Shown: positions 1-6,072 of the stretch, one piece after another
Numbering within the stretch: position 1 is the stretch's first letter
How the letters are laid out: every line of letters starts with the position of its first letter
Assembly (NCBI GenBank): GCA_002440805.1
Contig: DJVD01000222.1
Location: 1 to 8,696, forward strand
DNA: 8,696 nucleotides
Direction: 5' to 3'
DNA from: Chloroflexi bacterium UBA6265
GTDB taxonomy: Bacteria; Chloroflexota; Chloroflexia; Thermomicrobiales; UBA6265
Translations under genes and position numbers: made by a program
Notes under the pieces: model-generated
Seen by the model: the letters and a program-made list of their open reading frames with translations, nothing else
What the model was told of the DNA's origin: nothing
Database searches by the model: none

Positions 1-125
1 GCCACGATATCGCCGAACCAGCGGCTAACTTCATTGAACTGGATCGATGGCGTGGCGCCATTACCGGTGGCGGCCACTGTTGGCATGTCGTCTGGCTCCG
101 GAGATGTGGATCGTCTGATTCTCAT
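1..125 (-). CDS. ABC transporter ATP-binding protein, N-terminal fragment (runs off the window)
   Basis: Only the first 41 codons are present; the gene continues past base 1. The protein starts MRIRRSTSPEPDDM and, after a polar leader of about 27 residues, reads SIQFNEVSRWFGDIVA. This is the usual first beta strand and A-loop region of an ABC ATPase, with the aromatic residue (Trp-Phe-Gly) that stacks on adenine; Walker A would lie beyond the edge. The ATG at 125-123 is chosen because AGGAGG (130-135 on the plus strand) lies 6 to 7 bases upstream. An internal ATG at codon 14 is possible but has no comparable site. The gene follows the ABC-2 permease by 8 bases, so it is the third gene of the same operon. 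It is probably the second ATPase of a paired exporter, with a second permease expected further left. The family call rests on a short stretch. Confidence 0.72.
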   Translation of the reverse strand, partial: MRIRRSTSPEPDDMPTVAATGNGATPSIQFNEVSRWFGDIV

Positions 126-129
126 AAAT

Positions 130-135
130 CCTCCT
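130..135 (-). promoter_or_regulatory. Shine-Dalgarno site overlapping the permease stop codon
   Basis: On the minus strand AGGAGG is a perfect anti-16S match placed just before the ATG at 125. Its first bases fall within the TAG stop codon (136-134) of the upstream permease. Ribosomes terminating on the permease therefore sit on the initiation site of the next ATPase, an arrangement typical of translational coupling. Confidence 0.8.
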
Positions 136-1060
136 AGGCGTCATCACGGGTGGCATAACGCCAGCGAAGGATGAGTGTTGCTATCAGTGGTATGCCGATC
201 ATGATACCGATTGCCTGCCATTGGCTGATGGCCAACCGTTCGACGAACTCGTTGCCCACCACATCATGGAAGAAGTGATTACTCAGCGAGAGGGTGATGG
301 TGTTAAGGTCACCCAGCAGGAACCACTTGCCCCACTCATAGTCCTCCAGTGCAACCGCCAATCCTTGCGAGATGCCTGTAACCACAAGGAAGCCGATCAG
401 GATAATGGCGATCGCCACACCCTTGCGGTTGGTGAAGCTGGAAATCATTAAACCAACGGTGCCATAGAGCAGCGATGTCAGCACACCGAGAATCAGGACC
501 TTCAACAGGTCGCCGCTGTTATCGACCATCGCCTGACGGGCCTGGTCTTGCGTGAGCTGCTGTCCCAGCCAGAGGATGCTGCCCGGCAGGGCAGTCATGG
601 TCATGGCCAGCAGCACCATCGCTACGATTTTGGCGAAGACGTAATCGTTACGGGAAATGGCGCGACTGAAGTAGAGCGGCAATGTGCGTTCGTGGCGATC
701 CACGCAAATCATTTCCGGCGCGCAGATGGCCACAAACAATCCCAACATGGTGGAAATGGCCATGAAGTACCCGCTGTAACTGACAAAGTTGCCGAACTCG
801 TCCAGGTTGCCCATTGTGCGGAATACCGCCAGCACACCGATCATGACGATCAGCGGGATGGTGGCGGCCACATAGAGAATGAACGGCATCACCTTGGCCG
901 TCCAACTCTTGCGGATGCCCATGGCGCGCTTCATGGAGAAACCGATCAGCGAAGTGATTGCGCCCCGTCGGCCGCGACGTGGCCCATCGTAGCGGGCGTA
1001 GCCGCGATCGAAAATTTCGCCATACCGGGCGTCGGTTTCTGGAACAGGATTAGCCGACAT
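134..1060 (-). CDS. ABC-2 family transporter permease
   Basis: This 308-residue integral membrane protein is the channel-forming partner of the neighbouring ATPases, probably an exporter of unknown substrate. A soluble, basic N-terminal tail of about 55 residues precedes six likely membrane segments: about 58-80, 95-118, 143-167, 185-207, 214-236 and 280-300. Between segments 2 and 3 the sequence DRHERTLPLYFSRAISRNDY fits the cytoplasmic coupling motif common in ABC-2 permeases (Asp-Arg, Gly/Arg-Thr-Leu-Pro, Ser-Arg, Tyr). The ATG at 1060-1058 has a good GGAGG site 6 bases upstream and overlaps the end of the preceding ATPase gene by 11 bases, which suggests coupled translation. The tail segment YGEIFDRGYARYDGPRRGRRGA resembles Chloroflexota and Actinobacteria members of the family. 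The substrate cannot be read from the sequence. Confidence 0.9.
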   Translation of the reverse strand: MSANPVPETDARYGEIFDRGYARYDGPRRGRRGAITSLIGFSMKRAMGIRKSWTAKVMPFILYVAATIPLIVMIGVLAVFRTMGNLDEFGNFVSYSGYFMAISTMLGLFVAICAPEMICVDRHERTLPLYFSRAISRNDYVFAKIVAMVLLAMTMTALPGSILWLGQQLTQDQARQAMVDNSGDLLKVLILGVLTSLLYGTVGLMISSFTNRKGVAIAIILIGFLVVTGISQGLAVALEDYEWGKWFLLGDLNTITLSLSNHFFHDVVGNEFVERLAISQWQAIGIMIGIPLIATLILRWRYATRDDA

Positions 1061-2039
1061 TTTCCACCTCCGCTATGGCATTCACGCTGCCGAGATAGAG
1101 ATCTTCCAGGCTGCGCGATCGTGACCGGAGCTTGCGAATCACCGATTGCTGCTCGACCGCCACATTGCGGATCACGTCGTACATGTGTTCGTCATGAACA
1201 TCCACCACCAGGATGGGGTGACCGGTGGCGGCATCTTCCTCAACACGCACGGTTGCCTGGTGGGCGCGCAGCCCCTGGGCAAAAGCGTTGGCATCGCCAT
1301 CCACCTGCACTACCACTTCGCCGAGGTTCTCTTCGGAATGTTTCAGGCTTTGGCTGGCCAGCACCCGGCCCTGGTCGAGGATGATGACGTAGTCGCAAAC
1401 GAGTTCGATATCTTCGAGAATATGCGAGCTAAACACCACACTGATGCCCATACGCCGATAAATGCGCTCCACCAGTTCCAGCATGTCCTCCCGCCCTTGC
1501 GGATCCATGCCGGCGGTGGGCTCATCGAGAAATACGAGTTGGGGATCGTGCACAATCGCCTGCGCCAGCTTCACGCGCTGCCGCATACCGGTGCTGAATC
1601 CCTTGATCAGGCGATAGCGTTCCTCACCCAGGCCAACCTGCTGCAGGACATCGGCGGCACGCTGGCGTGCCTGGCGTGGCGGCAGGCCACTCATTTCTGC
1701 CATATGGCCCACAAAATCGGCCGCGGTGGTGCCCATTGGCAGGGCATCGGCCTCAGGCATATAGCCCACATGCTCCCGGACCTTGATGCCGTGGGTTTTC
1801 GTATCGTACCCAACCACGTTGGCATCCCCGCTGGTGGGTTTGATAATGCCAAGCAAACTGCGGATCAGCGTTGATTTGCCGGCACCATTGGCGCCGAGCA
1901 AGCCGATCGAAGCCGGCGGGATGGTGAGGTTCACTGCATCCAGCGCGAGGAATTTGCCGTACTTCTTGGTGAAATTGCGCGTTTCGATCACCGCGTCGGG
2001 TGTGCGTCTATCAGGCGTGATAATCGTGGCATCGCCCAT
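1050..2039 (-). CDS. ABC transporter ATP-binding protein (ABC-2 exporter type)
   Basis: This 329-residue cytoplasmic ATPase energises the permease encoded next to it. Visible motifs are: A-loop Tyr27; Walker A GANGAGKST (49-57); a Q-loop reading YMPE with Glu95 in the Gln position; signature FSTGMRQ (147-153) in place of canonical LSGGQ; Walker B LVFLDEP (167-173); D-loop AGMD; and switch His205 in SSHILED. The Glu Q-loop and STGMR signature are common in DrrA/CcmA-like exporters, so they do not imply inactivity. Residues from about 215 on form the C-terminal domain usual in this subfamily. The frame stays open to 2180, but the added 47 residues are not ABC-like. I chose the ATG at 2039, although its ribosome site is weak (GAGG, 12 bases upstream). 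It is first of at least three genes, overlapping the permease by 11 bases. Confidence 0.9.
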   Translation of the reverse strand: MGDATIITPDRRTPDAVIETRNFTKKYGKFLALDAVNLTIPPASIGLLGANGAGKSTLIRSLLGIIKPTSGDANVVGYDTKTHGIKVREHVGYMPEADALPMGTTAADFVGHMAEMSGLPPRQARQRAADVLQQVGLGEERYRLIKGFSTGMRQRVKLAQAIVHDPQLVFLDEPTAGMDPQGREDMLELVERIYRRMGISVVFSSHILEDIELVCDYVIILDQGRVLASQSLKHSEENLGEVVVQVDGDANAFAQGLRAHQATVRVEEDAATGHPILVVDVHDEHMYDVIRNVAVEQQSVIRKLRSRSRSLEDLYLGSVNAIAEVENVG

Positions 2040-2073
2040 AACGTGTGTCTGCCTCGGTGTAATCCGCTGCTTT

Positions 2074-2086
2074 CCCCAAACTGGGG
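2074..2086 (-). repeat. Short hairpin in the leader of the ABC operon
   Basis: CCCCA and TGGGG form a perfect 5-bp stem around a 3-base loop. It lies between the candidate -10 (2101-2096) and the ATG at 2039 and would be part of the leader mRNA. It is small and could be chance. Confidence 0.35.
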
Positions 2087-2218
2087 CGCAATTCGAGTGT
2101 AGCATCGGCGATTGCCATTGCTTGTACCTGTTAACCAGAACTTCCGGGCCAGGATATTGGTTCCCGGATTTCCCCGACACCGCACCGTTTGCGTTTCTGT
2201 TACGTTTTTCACAAATAT

Positions 2219-2249
2219 TGATAGAGACTGTTGCACTACCTCTCTATCA
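2219..2249. promoter_or_regulatory. Inverted repeat TGATAGAG-N15-CTCTATCA upstream of pfk, candidate operator
   Basis: The two 8-base arms (2219-2226 and 2242-2249) are perfect reverse complements, separated by 15 bases and centred about 100 bases upstream of the pfk start. The arm spacing puts the half-sites about two helical turns apart, centre to centre, so a dimeric repressor or activator could bind one face. The arms equal the half-site of the Tn10 tet operator, but here the halves are turned outward rather than inward. No TetR-like gene is in the window, so the resemblance may be coincidental. Confidence 0.5.
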
Positions 2250-2261
2250 TGAAAGCATGAT
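2246..2261. repeat. Inverted repeat ATCATG-N4-CATGAT
   Basis: A perfect 6+6 bp dyad around AAAG overlaps the right arm of the larger repeat at 2219-2249. It could be a second operator or a small leader hairpin, depending on where pfk transcription starts. Confidence 0.4.
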
Positions 2262-2263
2262 GT

Positions 2264-2277
2264 GCCATTTGTATGGC
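2264..2277. repeat. Inverted repeat GCCAT-N4-ATGGC
   Basis: A perfect 5+5 bp dyad around TTGT is the third in the row upstream of pfk. It is short on its own; the interest lies in the series of three within 60 bases. Confidence 0.35.
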
Positions 2278-2334
2278 GATTTCATGACGACATTCCACAC
2301 GCGTTCACACGCGCCAGAAGGGCGAAACGTCACA

Positions 2335-3504
2335 ATGTCTACAGCCTCGCAAGGTAAAACCATCGGCATCATCAATAGTGGCGGGGATTGCGCCGGCATT
2401 AATACCGTCATCGCCTCGGCCGTGATTGCCGGCAGCCGTCTCGGCTACAAGTTCGTTGGCTTTGAACTGGGCTGGGAGGGCCTGATCGACCGCAAGTACC
2501 AGCGGATCGGCGTGGAAGAGGCTGGCCGCATCCAGAACCTCGGCGGCACCGTGCTGCACACCACCAATCGCGGTCGGTTCGCGGCCAAGGTGGGTCAAAA
2601 TGAGACCAAAGTGATCGATCCCGCCATCCTCCAGGCCTGCAAGGATTCGATGGAAGCGTTGGATGTCGATGGTCTGCTGGTCATCGGCGGCGACGGCACA
2701 CTCTCCGGGGCGCAGCAGCTGGCGGACACCGGTGTGAACATCGTTGGCATACCCAAGTCGATCGATAACGATCTCTATGCCACCGATCACACATTTGGAT
2801 TCGCCACCGCCGTCCAGGTAGCCGTGGACGCGATCGACAAAATCCAGACCACGGCATTTAGCCACAACCGCATTTTCCTAGTGGAATGCATGGGACGTAA
2901 CGCTGGCTGGCTCAGCCTGTATGCCGGCCTCGCTGCCGGAGCCGATGCCATCCTCCTTCCCGAATTTCCCACCTCGATGGAGGATATTGTCGCCTTCCTT
3001 CGCCATCGCCGGGATAACCATCGCAACTCCACCATCATCGTGGTCAGCGAAGCATTCGAGATCGATGGCAAGGCGGTCACCGTCGGCAGCTCAGCCACCA
3101 ATGAGGTGATTTTCGCTGGAATCTCCGGCGAACTCACGCGCCGCGTGGAACAGATTGCTCCCAACGAATTCGAGATGCGCAGCGTTGTGCTGGGTCATAC
3201 CCAGCGTGGCGGTTCGCCGTGCGCCGAGGATCGCATCCTCAGCAAGCGCTTCGGCACCCGGGCAGTGGAGGCGTATCATCGCGGCCTGTTTGGCCATATG
3301 GTGGCGCTGCAGGGCGACAAGATCGTGCCCGTTCCCATCCAGGACGCCGTCAACCAACTCAAGCTGGTCACCAAGGACAACCGGATTTACGAAGCTGCCC
3401 GCCAGACCGGCATCTTCCTCGGCGACCTGGACGATTACAAGGATTGCGCCATGCCAGACGACATGACCGGCATGCCCTACGGGTTTGCGCCCACGCAGCG
3501 CTAG
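2335..3504 (+). CDS. pfkA: 6-phosphofructokinase, probably ATP-dependent (Gly/Lys type)
   Basis: Phosphorylates fructose 6-phosphate to fructose 1,6-bisphosphate, the committed step of cytoplasmic glycolysis. It has 389 residues. The nucleotide loop is SGGDCAGIN (15-23). GGDGT (118-122) has Gly121 at the position of E. coli Gly104, which favours ATP over pyrophosphate. PKSIDND (140-146) has Lys141 at E. coli position 124 and catalytic Asp144. Substrate residues are Arg179, MGR (186-188), Arg282, His288 and Arg291 in LGHTQRGGSP. Gly104 with Lys124 is the combination of group III ATP-PFKs, though Lys is also found in PPi enzymes, so the donor needs assay. Ser142 replaces the usual Thr125. A tail of about 45 residues makes it longer than E. 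coli PfkA. The ATG at 2335 fits the domain start, but its ribosome site (AAGGG) is 12 bases away. An ATG at 2285 would add 17 residues and has no clear site. It is a single gene closed by a terminator. Confidence 0.92.
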   Translation: MSTASQGKTIGIINSGGDCAGINTVIASAVIAGSRLGYKFVGFELGWEGLIDRKYQRIGVEEAGRIQNLGGTVLHTTNRGRFAAKVGQNETKVIDPAILQACKDSMEALDVDGLLVIGGDGTLSGAQQLADTGVNIVGIPKSIDNDLYATDHTFGFATAVQVAVDAIDKIQTTAFSHNRIFLVECMGRNAGWLSLYAGLAAGADAILLPEFPTSMEDIVAFLRHRRDNHRNSTIIVVSEAFEIDGKAVTVGSSATNEVIFAGISGELTRRVEQIAPNEFEMRSVVLGHTQRGGSPCAEDRILSKRFGTRAVEAYHRGLFGHMVALQGDKIVPVPIQDAVNQLKLVTKDNRIYEAARQTGIFLGDLDDYKDCAMPDDMTGMPYGFAPTQR

Positions 3505-3510
3505 CAACCG

Positions 3511-3544
3511 AAAAGCCCACGGTTGATGTCGACCGTGGGCTTTT
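3511..3544. terminator. Bidirectional rho-independent terminator between convergent genes
   Basis: A perfect 13-bp stem (AAAAGCCCACGGT with ACCGTGGGCTTTT) surrounds an 8-base loop. It begins 6 bases after the pfk stop and about 30 bases past the stop of the minus-strand GyrI-like gene. The A-tract on one side and T-tract on the other let the same hairpin end transcripts arriving from either direction. Confidence 0.92.
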
Positions 3545-3573
3545 GCCTTCAACGAATCTGCCGGGAACGATCC

Positions 3574-4092
3574 TTAGCCCTTGATTCTCACGACCAGGTC
3601 GGTTCGCAATGTTGCCGGATCGATGTCGGGACTGGGTTCCGTCACATAGAGTTCCCAGAATGGCAGATCGGGTTCCTTGCCAGCTGTGGAAAGCGCGTAC
3701 ATAAACGTTCCCCATCCTTCTGGCAACGCGTTGTAGGGCCCGAAGTAGGAAACCCTTGCCACATCGCCCGCAGGCAGCCGGGAAGGTTCTATCACCACGC
3801 CAGTATCTGTGGTGAACGGGTTGGCAAGAGGTTGATCAACCGGAATGCCGACTTCGAACGTTGCAGTGTCGGTTGGCATGCGGTGGTAGAGCGCGAACGC
3901 GGGGCCAATAGCGGTGATACCTTGTTCGCCGAGCACCGGGAACACGGTGCCAAACGTGCTATCGAAAGCGGCGGGCATATCCTTCATGGGGAAATCCGTG
4001 AACTTCACCACGACAGTATCAAATGCCTCGGCCTGAATAAACTCGGGATCAGAGACGGCTTCAGACAGGAAGTAGGGGGTGGATTCGGTCAT
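3574..4092 (-). CDS. GyrI-like effector-binding domain protein, stand-alone
   Basis: This 172-residue soluble protein matches the GyrI-like/AraC effector-binding fold (PF06445 type), a pseudo-dimeric small-molecule binding barrel. Supporting signatures are: ALYHRMPTDTATFEVGIPV (family pattern A-x-Y, acidic stretch, FEVGxPV) near residues 86-105; GPYNALPEGWGTFMYAL, the second-repeat helix; and the closing WELYVTEP...DPATLRTDL, which mirrors the family ending E-x-Y-x-x-D/E-P...RTE. There is no helix-turn-helix or other DNA-binding part, so it is not a complete AraC or MerR regulator. Stand-alone members bind hydrophobic or cationic ligands, can hydrolyse some of them, or act as toxin or gyrase antagonists; which applies here is unknown. 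The ATG at 4092 has GGAAGGAG 6 bases upstream. It has its own promoter and operator-like dyad. Confidence 0.85.
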   Translation of the reverse strand: MTESTPYFLSEAVSDPEFIQAEAFDTVVVKFTDFPMKDMPAAFDSTFGTVFPVLGEQGITAIGPAFALYHRMPTDTATFEVGIPVDQPLANPFTTDTGVVIEPSRLPAGDVARVSYFGPYNALPEGWGTFMYALSTAGKEPDLPFWELYVTEPSPDIDPATLRTDLVVRIKG

Positions 4093-4098
4093 GACAGG

Positions 4099-4106
4099 CT
4101 CCTTCC
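4099..4106 (-). promoter_or_regulatory. Ribosome binding site of the GyrI-like gene
   Basis: GGAAGGAG on the minus strand ends 6 bases before the ATG at 4092 and fixes that start. Confidence 0.8.
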
Positions 4107-4162
4107 GTGCGCTGACGCCGGCGGGTGCATACCAGGCAACGAAGGCCCGCGGGCGCTAGCGG

Positions 4163-4181
4163 GGGTGATTGTTGTTCACCC
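4163..4181. repeat. Inverted repeat GGGTGA-N7-TCACCC in the leader of the GyrI-like gene
   Basis: A perfect 6+6 bp dyad lies just downstream of the predicted -10 in the direction of the GyrI-like gene. It shares the GGTGA core with the larger dyad at 4194-4221, so it may be a second operator or a leader hairpin. Confidence 0.45.
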
Positions 4182-4183
4182 AC

Positions 4184-4213
4184 ATACTAGCGAGGTGACG
4201 ATCGTGATGTCTA
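4184..4213 (-). promoter_or_regulatory. Predicted sigma-70 type promoter of the GyrI-like gene
   Basis: On the minus strand TAGACA (4213-4208; 5 of 6 to TTGACA) is followed after 18 bases by TAGTAT (4189-4184; 4 of 6 to TATAAT). Transcription would start near 4177, giving a leader of about 85 bases. The -35 box and part of the spacer lie within the inverted repeat at 4194-4221. Confidence 0.5.
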
Positions 4214-4221
4214 TCGTCACC
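4194..4221. promoter_or_regulatory. Inverted repeat GGTGACGAT-N10-ATCGTCACC, candidate operator
   Basis: A perfect 9+9 bp dyad is superposed on the -35 box and spacer of the predicted promoter. A further GGTGACC copy follows at 4224-4230 and a shorter GGGTGA/TCACCC dyad lies at 4163-4181. A regulator bound here would block or remodel the promoter. Which protein binds is not shown by the window. Confidence 0.6.
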
Positions 4222-4256
4222 CTGGTGACCCCGCCATTCGCTGCCAGAAACGCAAC

Positions 4257-4294
4257 GCACAGCGCCCCGGTCGAACCCGACCGGGGCGCTGTGC
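4257..4294 (-). terminator. Strong hairpin terminator after the solute-binding protein gene
   Basis: A perfect 17-bp, very GC-rich stem (4257-4273 with 4278-4294) closes a 4-base loop. It lies 20 bases past the stop codon of the minus-strand binding protein gene. The following minus-strand bases are only moderately T-rich (GTTGCGTTT), so termination is likely but the U-tract is weak. It separates this gene from the GyrI-like gene downstream. Confidence 0.78.
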
Positions 4295-4313
4295 TGTGAG
4301 CGTGTTACCGAAC

Positions 4314-5870
4314 CTAAACGTCCAGCCACACCTTCTTCAGGCTGACATTGGAGCCGGTTGGATAGTGCTCGTAATCCATGACGTACGTCTTCATCGCCTC
4401 GTACTGGCTGGCAATGAACAGCGTGATCCACGGAATATCGGTCTTGATCAGTTCCTGCACTTCGTGATAGATCTCGGCGCGCTTGGCCTGGTCGGTTTCC
4501 ACCATGCCGGCAGCGATCAACTCGTCCATTTCCGGGCTGTTGTACTGCGAGGCATTGGTGGTGGATGTGGACTGGAAGTTGTTCTGCACCACATCGTTCG
4601 GATCTACATACGCGCTGGTACCAGTGACCGAAATATCGAAGTTGGAGGCGAAGTAGTTCTCCAGGTACACGGCATTCTCTTCGAACCGCAACTCGCTCTC
4701 GATACCGATCTGCTTCAGTTGCTCCTGCAGTACCACGGCGGCATTGCTGAGGAACGCGTACTGGCTCCAGCTATGCAGCTCGGTGGTGAAGCCATCCGGG
4801 TAGCCGGCTTCGGCCAGCAGGGCCTTGGCAGTCTCGGTGTCGCCGAGCGGCTTATAGGCTTCGGTGCCCACTTCGGAATGCCAGGAGAAGCTGTCCGGGT
4901 ACCAGGCAGCGTCGATCGAGAAGAAATCTTCCGAGCCGAATGCCGCCAGCATCATGTCTTCGGGCGCCAGGGCCGCCTGGATCGCCTTGCGGACGCGGAT
5001 GTCGGCATTGAGACCTTCCTTGGTGTTCATCATGAACACCGGCCAGCCGAATGGCGCCAGCACCACAGGTTCGGTCGCACCGTCGGTGATCTGCTGGAAG
5101 GCTTCGACCGGCAACTGGTCGACATAGTCATACTGACCAGCCATGGCCGCGCCGATGCGGGTATTGGGATCGGGAACCGGCACAAAGCGGATTTCGTCGA
5201 GATACTGGTTGCGTGCGCCGCCGTAACCATCGATCTCGCCGCCCAGTGACTGGTAGCCATCAAAGCGAACCAGCTGGATGTACTGGTCCGGAAGGCGTTC
5301 CTTCAGCTTGTAAGGACCCGTGCCGATGAAGCTGGTCAGCGGATCCTGGGTAGCATTGGCCGCCGGGATGATGATCGCGGCAGCATTGTTCAGCGAGAGC
5401 AGCGCCAACAGCGGCGCAAAGGGCTTCGACAGCGTGATGGTGACGGTGGAGTCATCGGTGGCGGTGATGCCGGTGATGACTTCGCCGGCCTGTTTGCCGC
5501 GGGTGGCGATCTTGATCCAGCGCTCGAGCGAGGCGACAACGTCGGCAGCGGTCATGACGCTGTCGTCATGGAACTTGATGCCGGTACGCAGCGGAATGGT
5601 CAGCGTCATGCCGTCTTCGGAGACTGTTGGCAGCGCGGCGGCCAGCAATGGGGTTGGGCCCCACTTGGCGTCGAACGTGTAGAGCGTCTCGAACATGTGC
5701 TGGGTGATGATCCCGACCAGATCGGCGGTCGATGCCATCGGGTCAAGGGTCGGCGGCTCACCGATGGTGGCAACATCAATGATGCCGCCATTGGTCTGGG
5801 CATAGGCCAATGCGTTTGTCGAGATCAGTGCAACGGCTGTGGTGGCTACTGCCAACGCAATACGCTTCAT
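4314..5870 (-). CDS. ABC transporter substrate-binding protein, family 5 (peptide/nickel/oligosaccharide type)
   Basis: This 518-residue exported binding protein delivers a solute to a Dpp/Opp-like importer. It begins MKRIALAVATTAVALISTNA, a standard Sec signal peptide, with probable cleavage after AYA (residue 24). No lipobox cysteine is present, so it should be free in a periplasm, which favours a diderm host. The mature part opens with GEPPTLDPMASTADL, then TLTIPLRTGIKFHDDSVMTA with ADVVASLERW, then FIGTGPYKLKE, all typical of SBP_bac_5 (PF00496) proteins. The C-terminal lobe ends VSLKKVWLDV. The substrate cannot be inferred. The ATG at 5870 is preferred over the TTG one codon earlier because AGGAGG is 5 bases from the ATG and only 2 from the TTG. 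No permease or ATPase genes of this importer lie beside it; it appears monocistronic and divergent from the PQQ dehydrogenase. Confidence 0.9.
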   Translation of the reverse strand: MKRIALAVATTAVALISTNALAYAQTNGGIIDVATIGEPPTLDPMASTADLVGIITQHMFETLYTFDAKWGPTPLLAAALPTVSEDGMTLTIPLRTGIKFHDDSVMTAADVVASLERWIKIATRGKQAGEVITGITATDDSTVTITLSKPFAPLLALLSLNNAAAIIIPAANATQDPLTSFIGTGPYKLKERLPDQYIQLVRFDGYQSLGGEIDGYGGARNQYLDEIRFVPVPDPNTRIGAAMAGQYDYVDQLPVEAFQQITDGATEPVVLAPFGWPVFMMNTKEGLNADIRVRKAIQAALAPEDMMLAAFGSEDFFSIDAAWYPDSFSWHSEVGTEAYKPLGDTETAKALLAEAGYPDGFTTELHSWSQYAFLSNAAVVLQEQLKQIGIESELRFEENAVYLENYFASNFDISVTGTSAYVDPNDVVQNNFQSTSTTNASQYNSPEMDELIAAGMVETDQAKRAEIYHEVQELIKTDIPWITLFIASQYEAMKTYVMDYEHYPTGSNVSLKKVWLDV

Positions 5871-5875
5871 CAAGT

Positions 5876-5881
5876 CCTCCT
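5876..5881 (-). promoter_or_regulatory. Ribosome binding site of the solute-binding protein gene
   Basis: AGGAGG on the minus strand lies 5 bases before the ATG at 5870, but only 2 before the in-frame TTG at 5873. It therefore decides the start in favour of ATG. Confidence 0.8.
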
Positions 5882-5883
5882 GT

Positions 5884-5904
5884 TATTCCATATTACCGGA
5901 ATAT
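5884..5904. repeat. Overlapping inverted repeats in the leader of the solute-binding protein gene
   Basis: TATTCC (5884-5889) and GGAATA (5898-5903) form a perfect 6+6 bp dyad with 8 bases between. A second, nearly perfect 15-base palindrome (ATATTACCGGAATAT, 5890-5904, one mismatch) overlaps it. The pair lies just upstream of the ribosome binding site and could be an operator or a leader structure affecting translation. Confidence 0.4.
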
Positions 5905-5925
5905 CGTCTATTGTTACGGAGGTAG

Positions 5926-5951
5926 CTTATAGCGGCTGGAGTGGACGTCAA
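5926..5951 (-). promoter_or_regulatory. Weak candidate promoter of the solute-binding protein gene
   Basis: On the minus strand TTGACG (5951-5946) and TATAAG (5931-5926) each match the sigma-70 boxes 5 of 6. They are only 14 bases apart, which is short of the usual 16-18, so this is a tentative call. The rest of 5874-6082, about 210 bases between divergent genes, shows no convincing promoter for the PQQ dehydrogenase. Confidence 0.25.
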
Positions 5952-6072
5952 GCTGCAAAAATCAGTTCGCCTGCGTTCAGTGTCGCAATCCCATGACCGC
6001 GCCTGCGGGGACGGAATCTAGCGCGAGGCGGAACCGTGGCCAATTTGTGGCGTTGTTTTCCATTGCAATGTT

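Larger units (their letters stand above)
2040..2334. promoter_or_regulatory. Divergent intergenic region between the ABC operon and pfk
   Basis: This stretch of about 295 bases separates two oppositely transcribed genes and must hold both promoters. The side near pfk is relatively AT-rich (about 2190-2280) and carries three successive inverted repeats listed separately. No convincing pair of sigma-70 boxes was found for pfk. TTGCGT (2189-2194) with AAATAT (2213-2218) at 18-base spacing is only a weak candidate. For the ABC operon the best -10 is TACACT on the minus strand (2101-2096), with no good -35. A direct repeat CACACGCG occurs twice, 10 bases apart, within 2295-2313. No small gene in this region is supported. 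Confidence 0.6.

Noticed and set aside
548..1384. Plus-strand open frame of 278 residues opposite the permease and ATPase genes
   Set aside because: Antisense to two clearly recognisable genes. The translation is rich in His, Gln and Arg with no family resemblance, and it spans the junction of the two real genes.
1146..1874. Plus-strand open frame of 242 residues opposite the ABC ATPase
   Set aside because: Shadow of the ATPase frame; no motifs, and the opposite strand carries all the ABC motifs.
2040..2180. Upstream extension of the ABC ATPase by 47 codons
   Set aside because: The added residues do not look like part of an ABC protein and would cover the likely promoter. The ATG at 2039 precedes the domain normally, though its ribosome site is weak.
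2219..2249. Reading the tet-like half-sites as a true tetracycline operator
   Set aside because: The half-sites face outward with 15 bases between, unlike the real operator, and no TetR or efflux gene is present. Kept only as a generic operator candidate.
1783..2334. Upstream extension of the phosphofructokinase frame by 184 codons
   Set aside because: It would run through the ABC ATPase gene on the other strand and the promoter region; the kinase fold begins right after the ATG at 2335.
4296..5249. Plus-strand open frame of 317 residues opposite the solute-binding protein
   Set aside because: Antisense shadow of a GC-rich gene; repetitive Gly/Val/His composition without domains, and it begins inside the terminator region.
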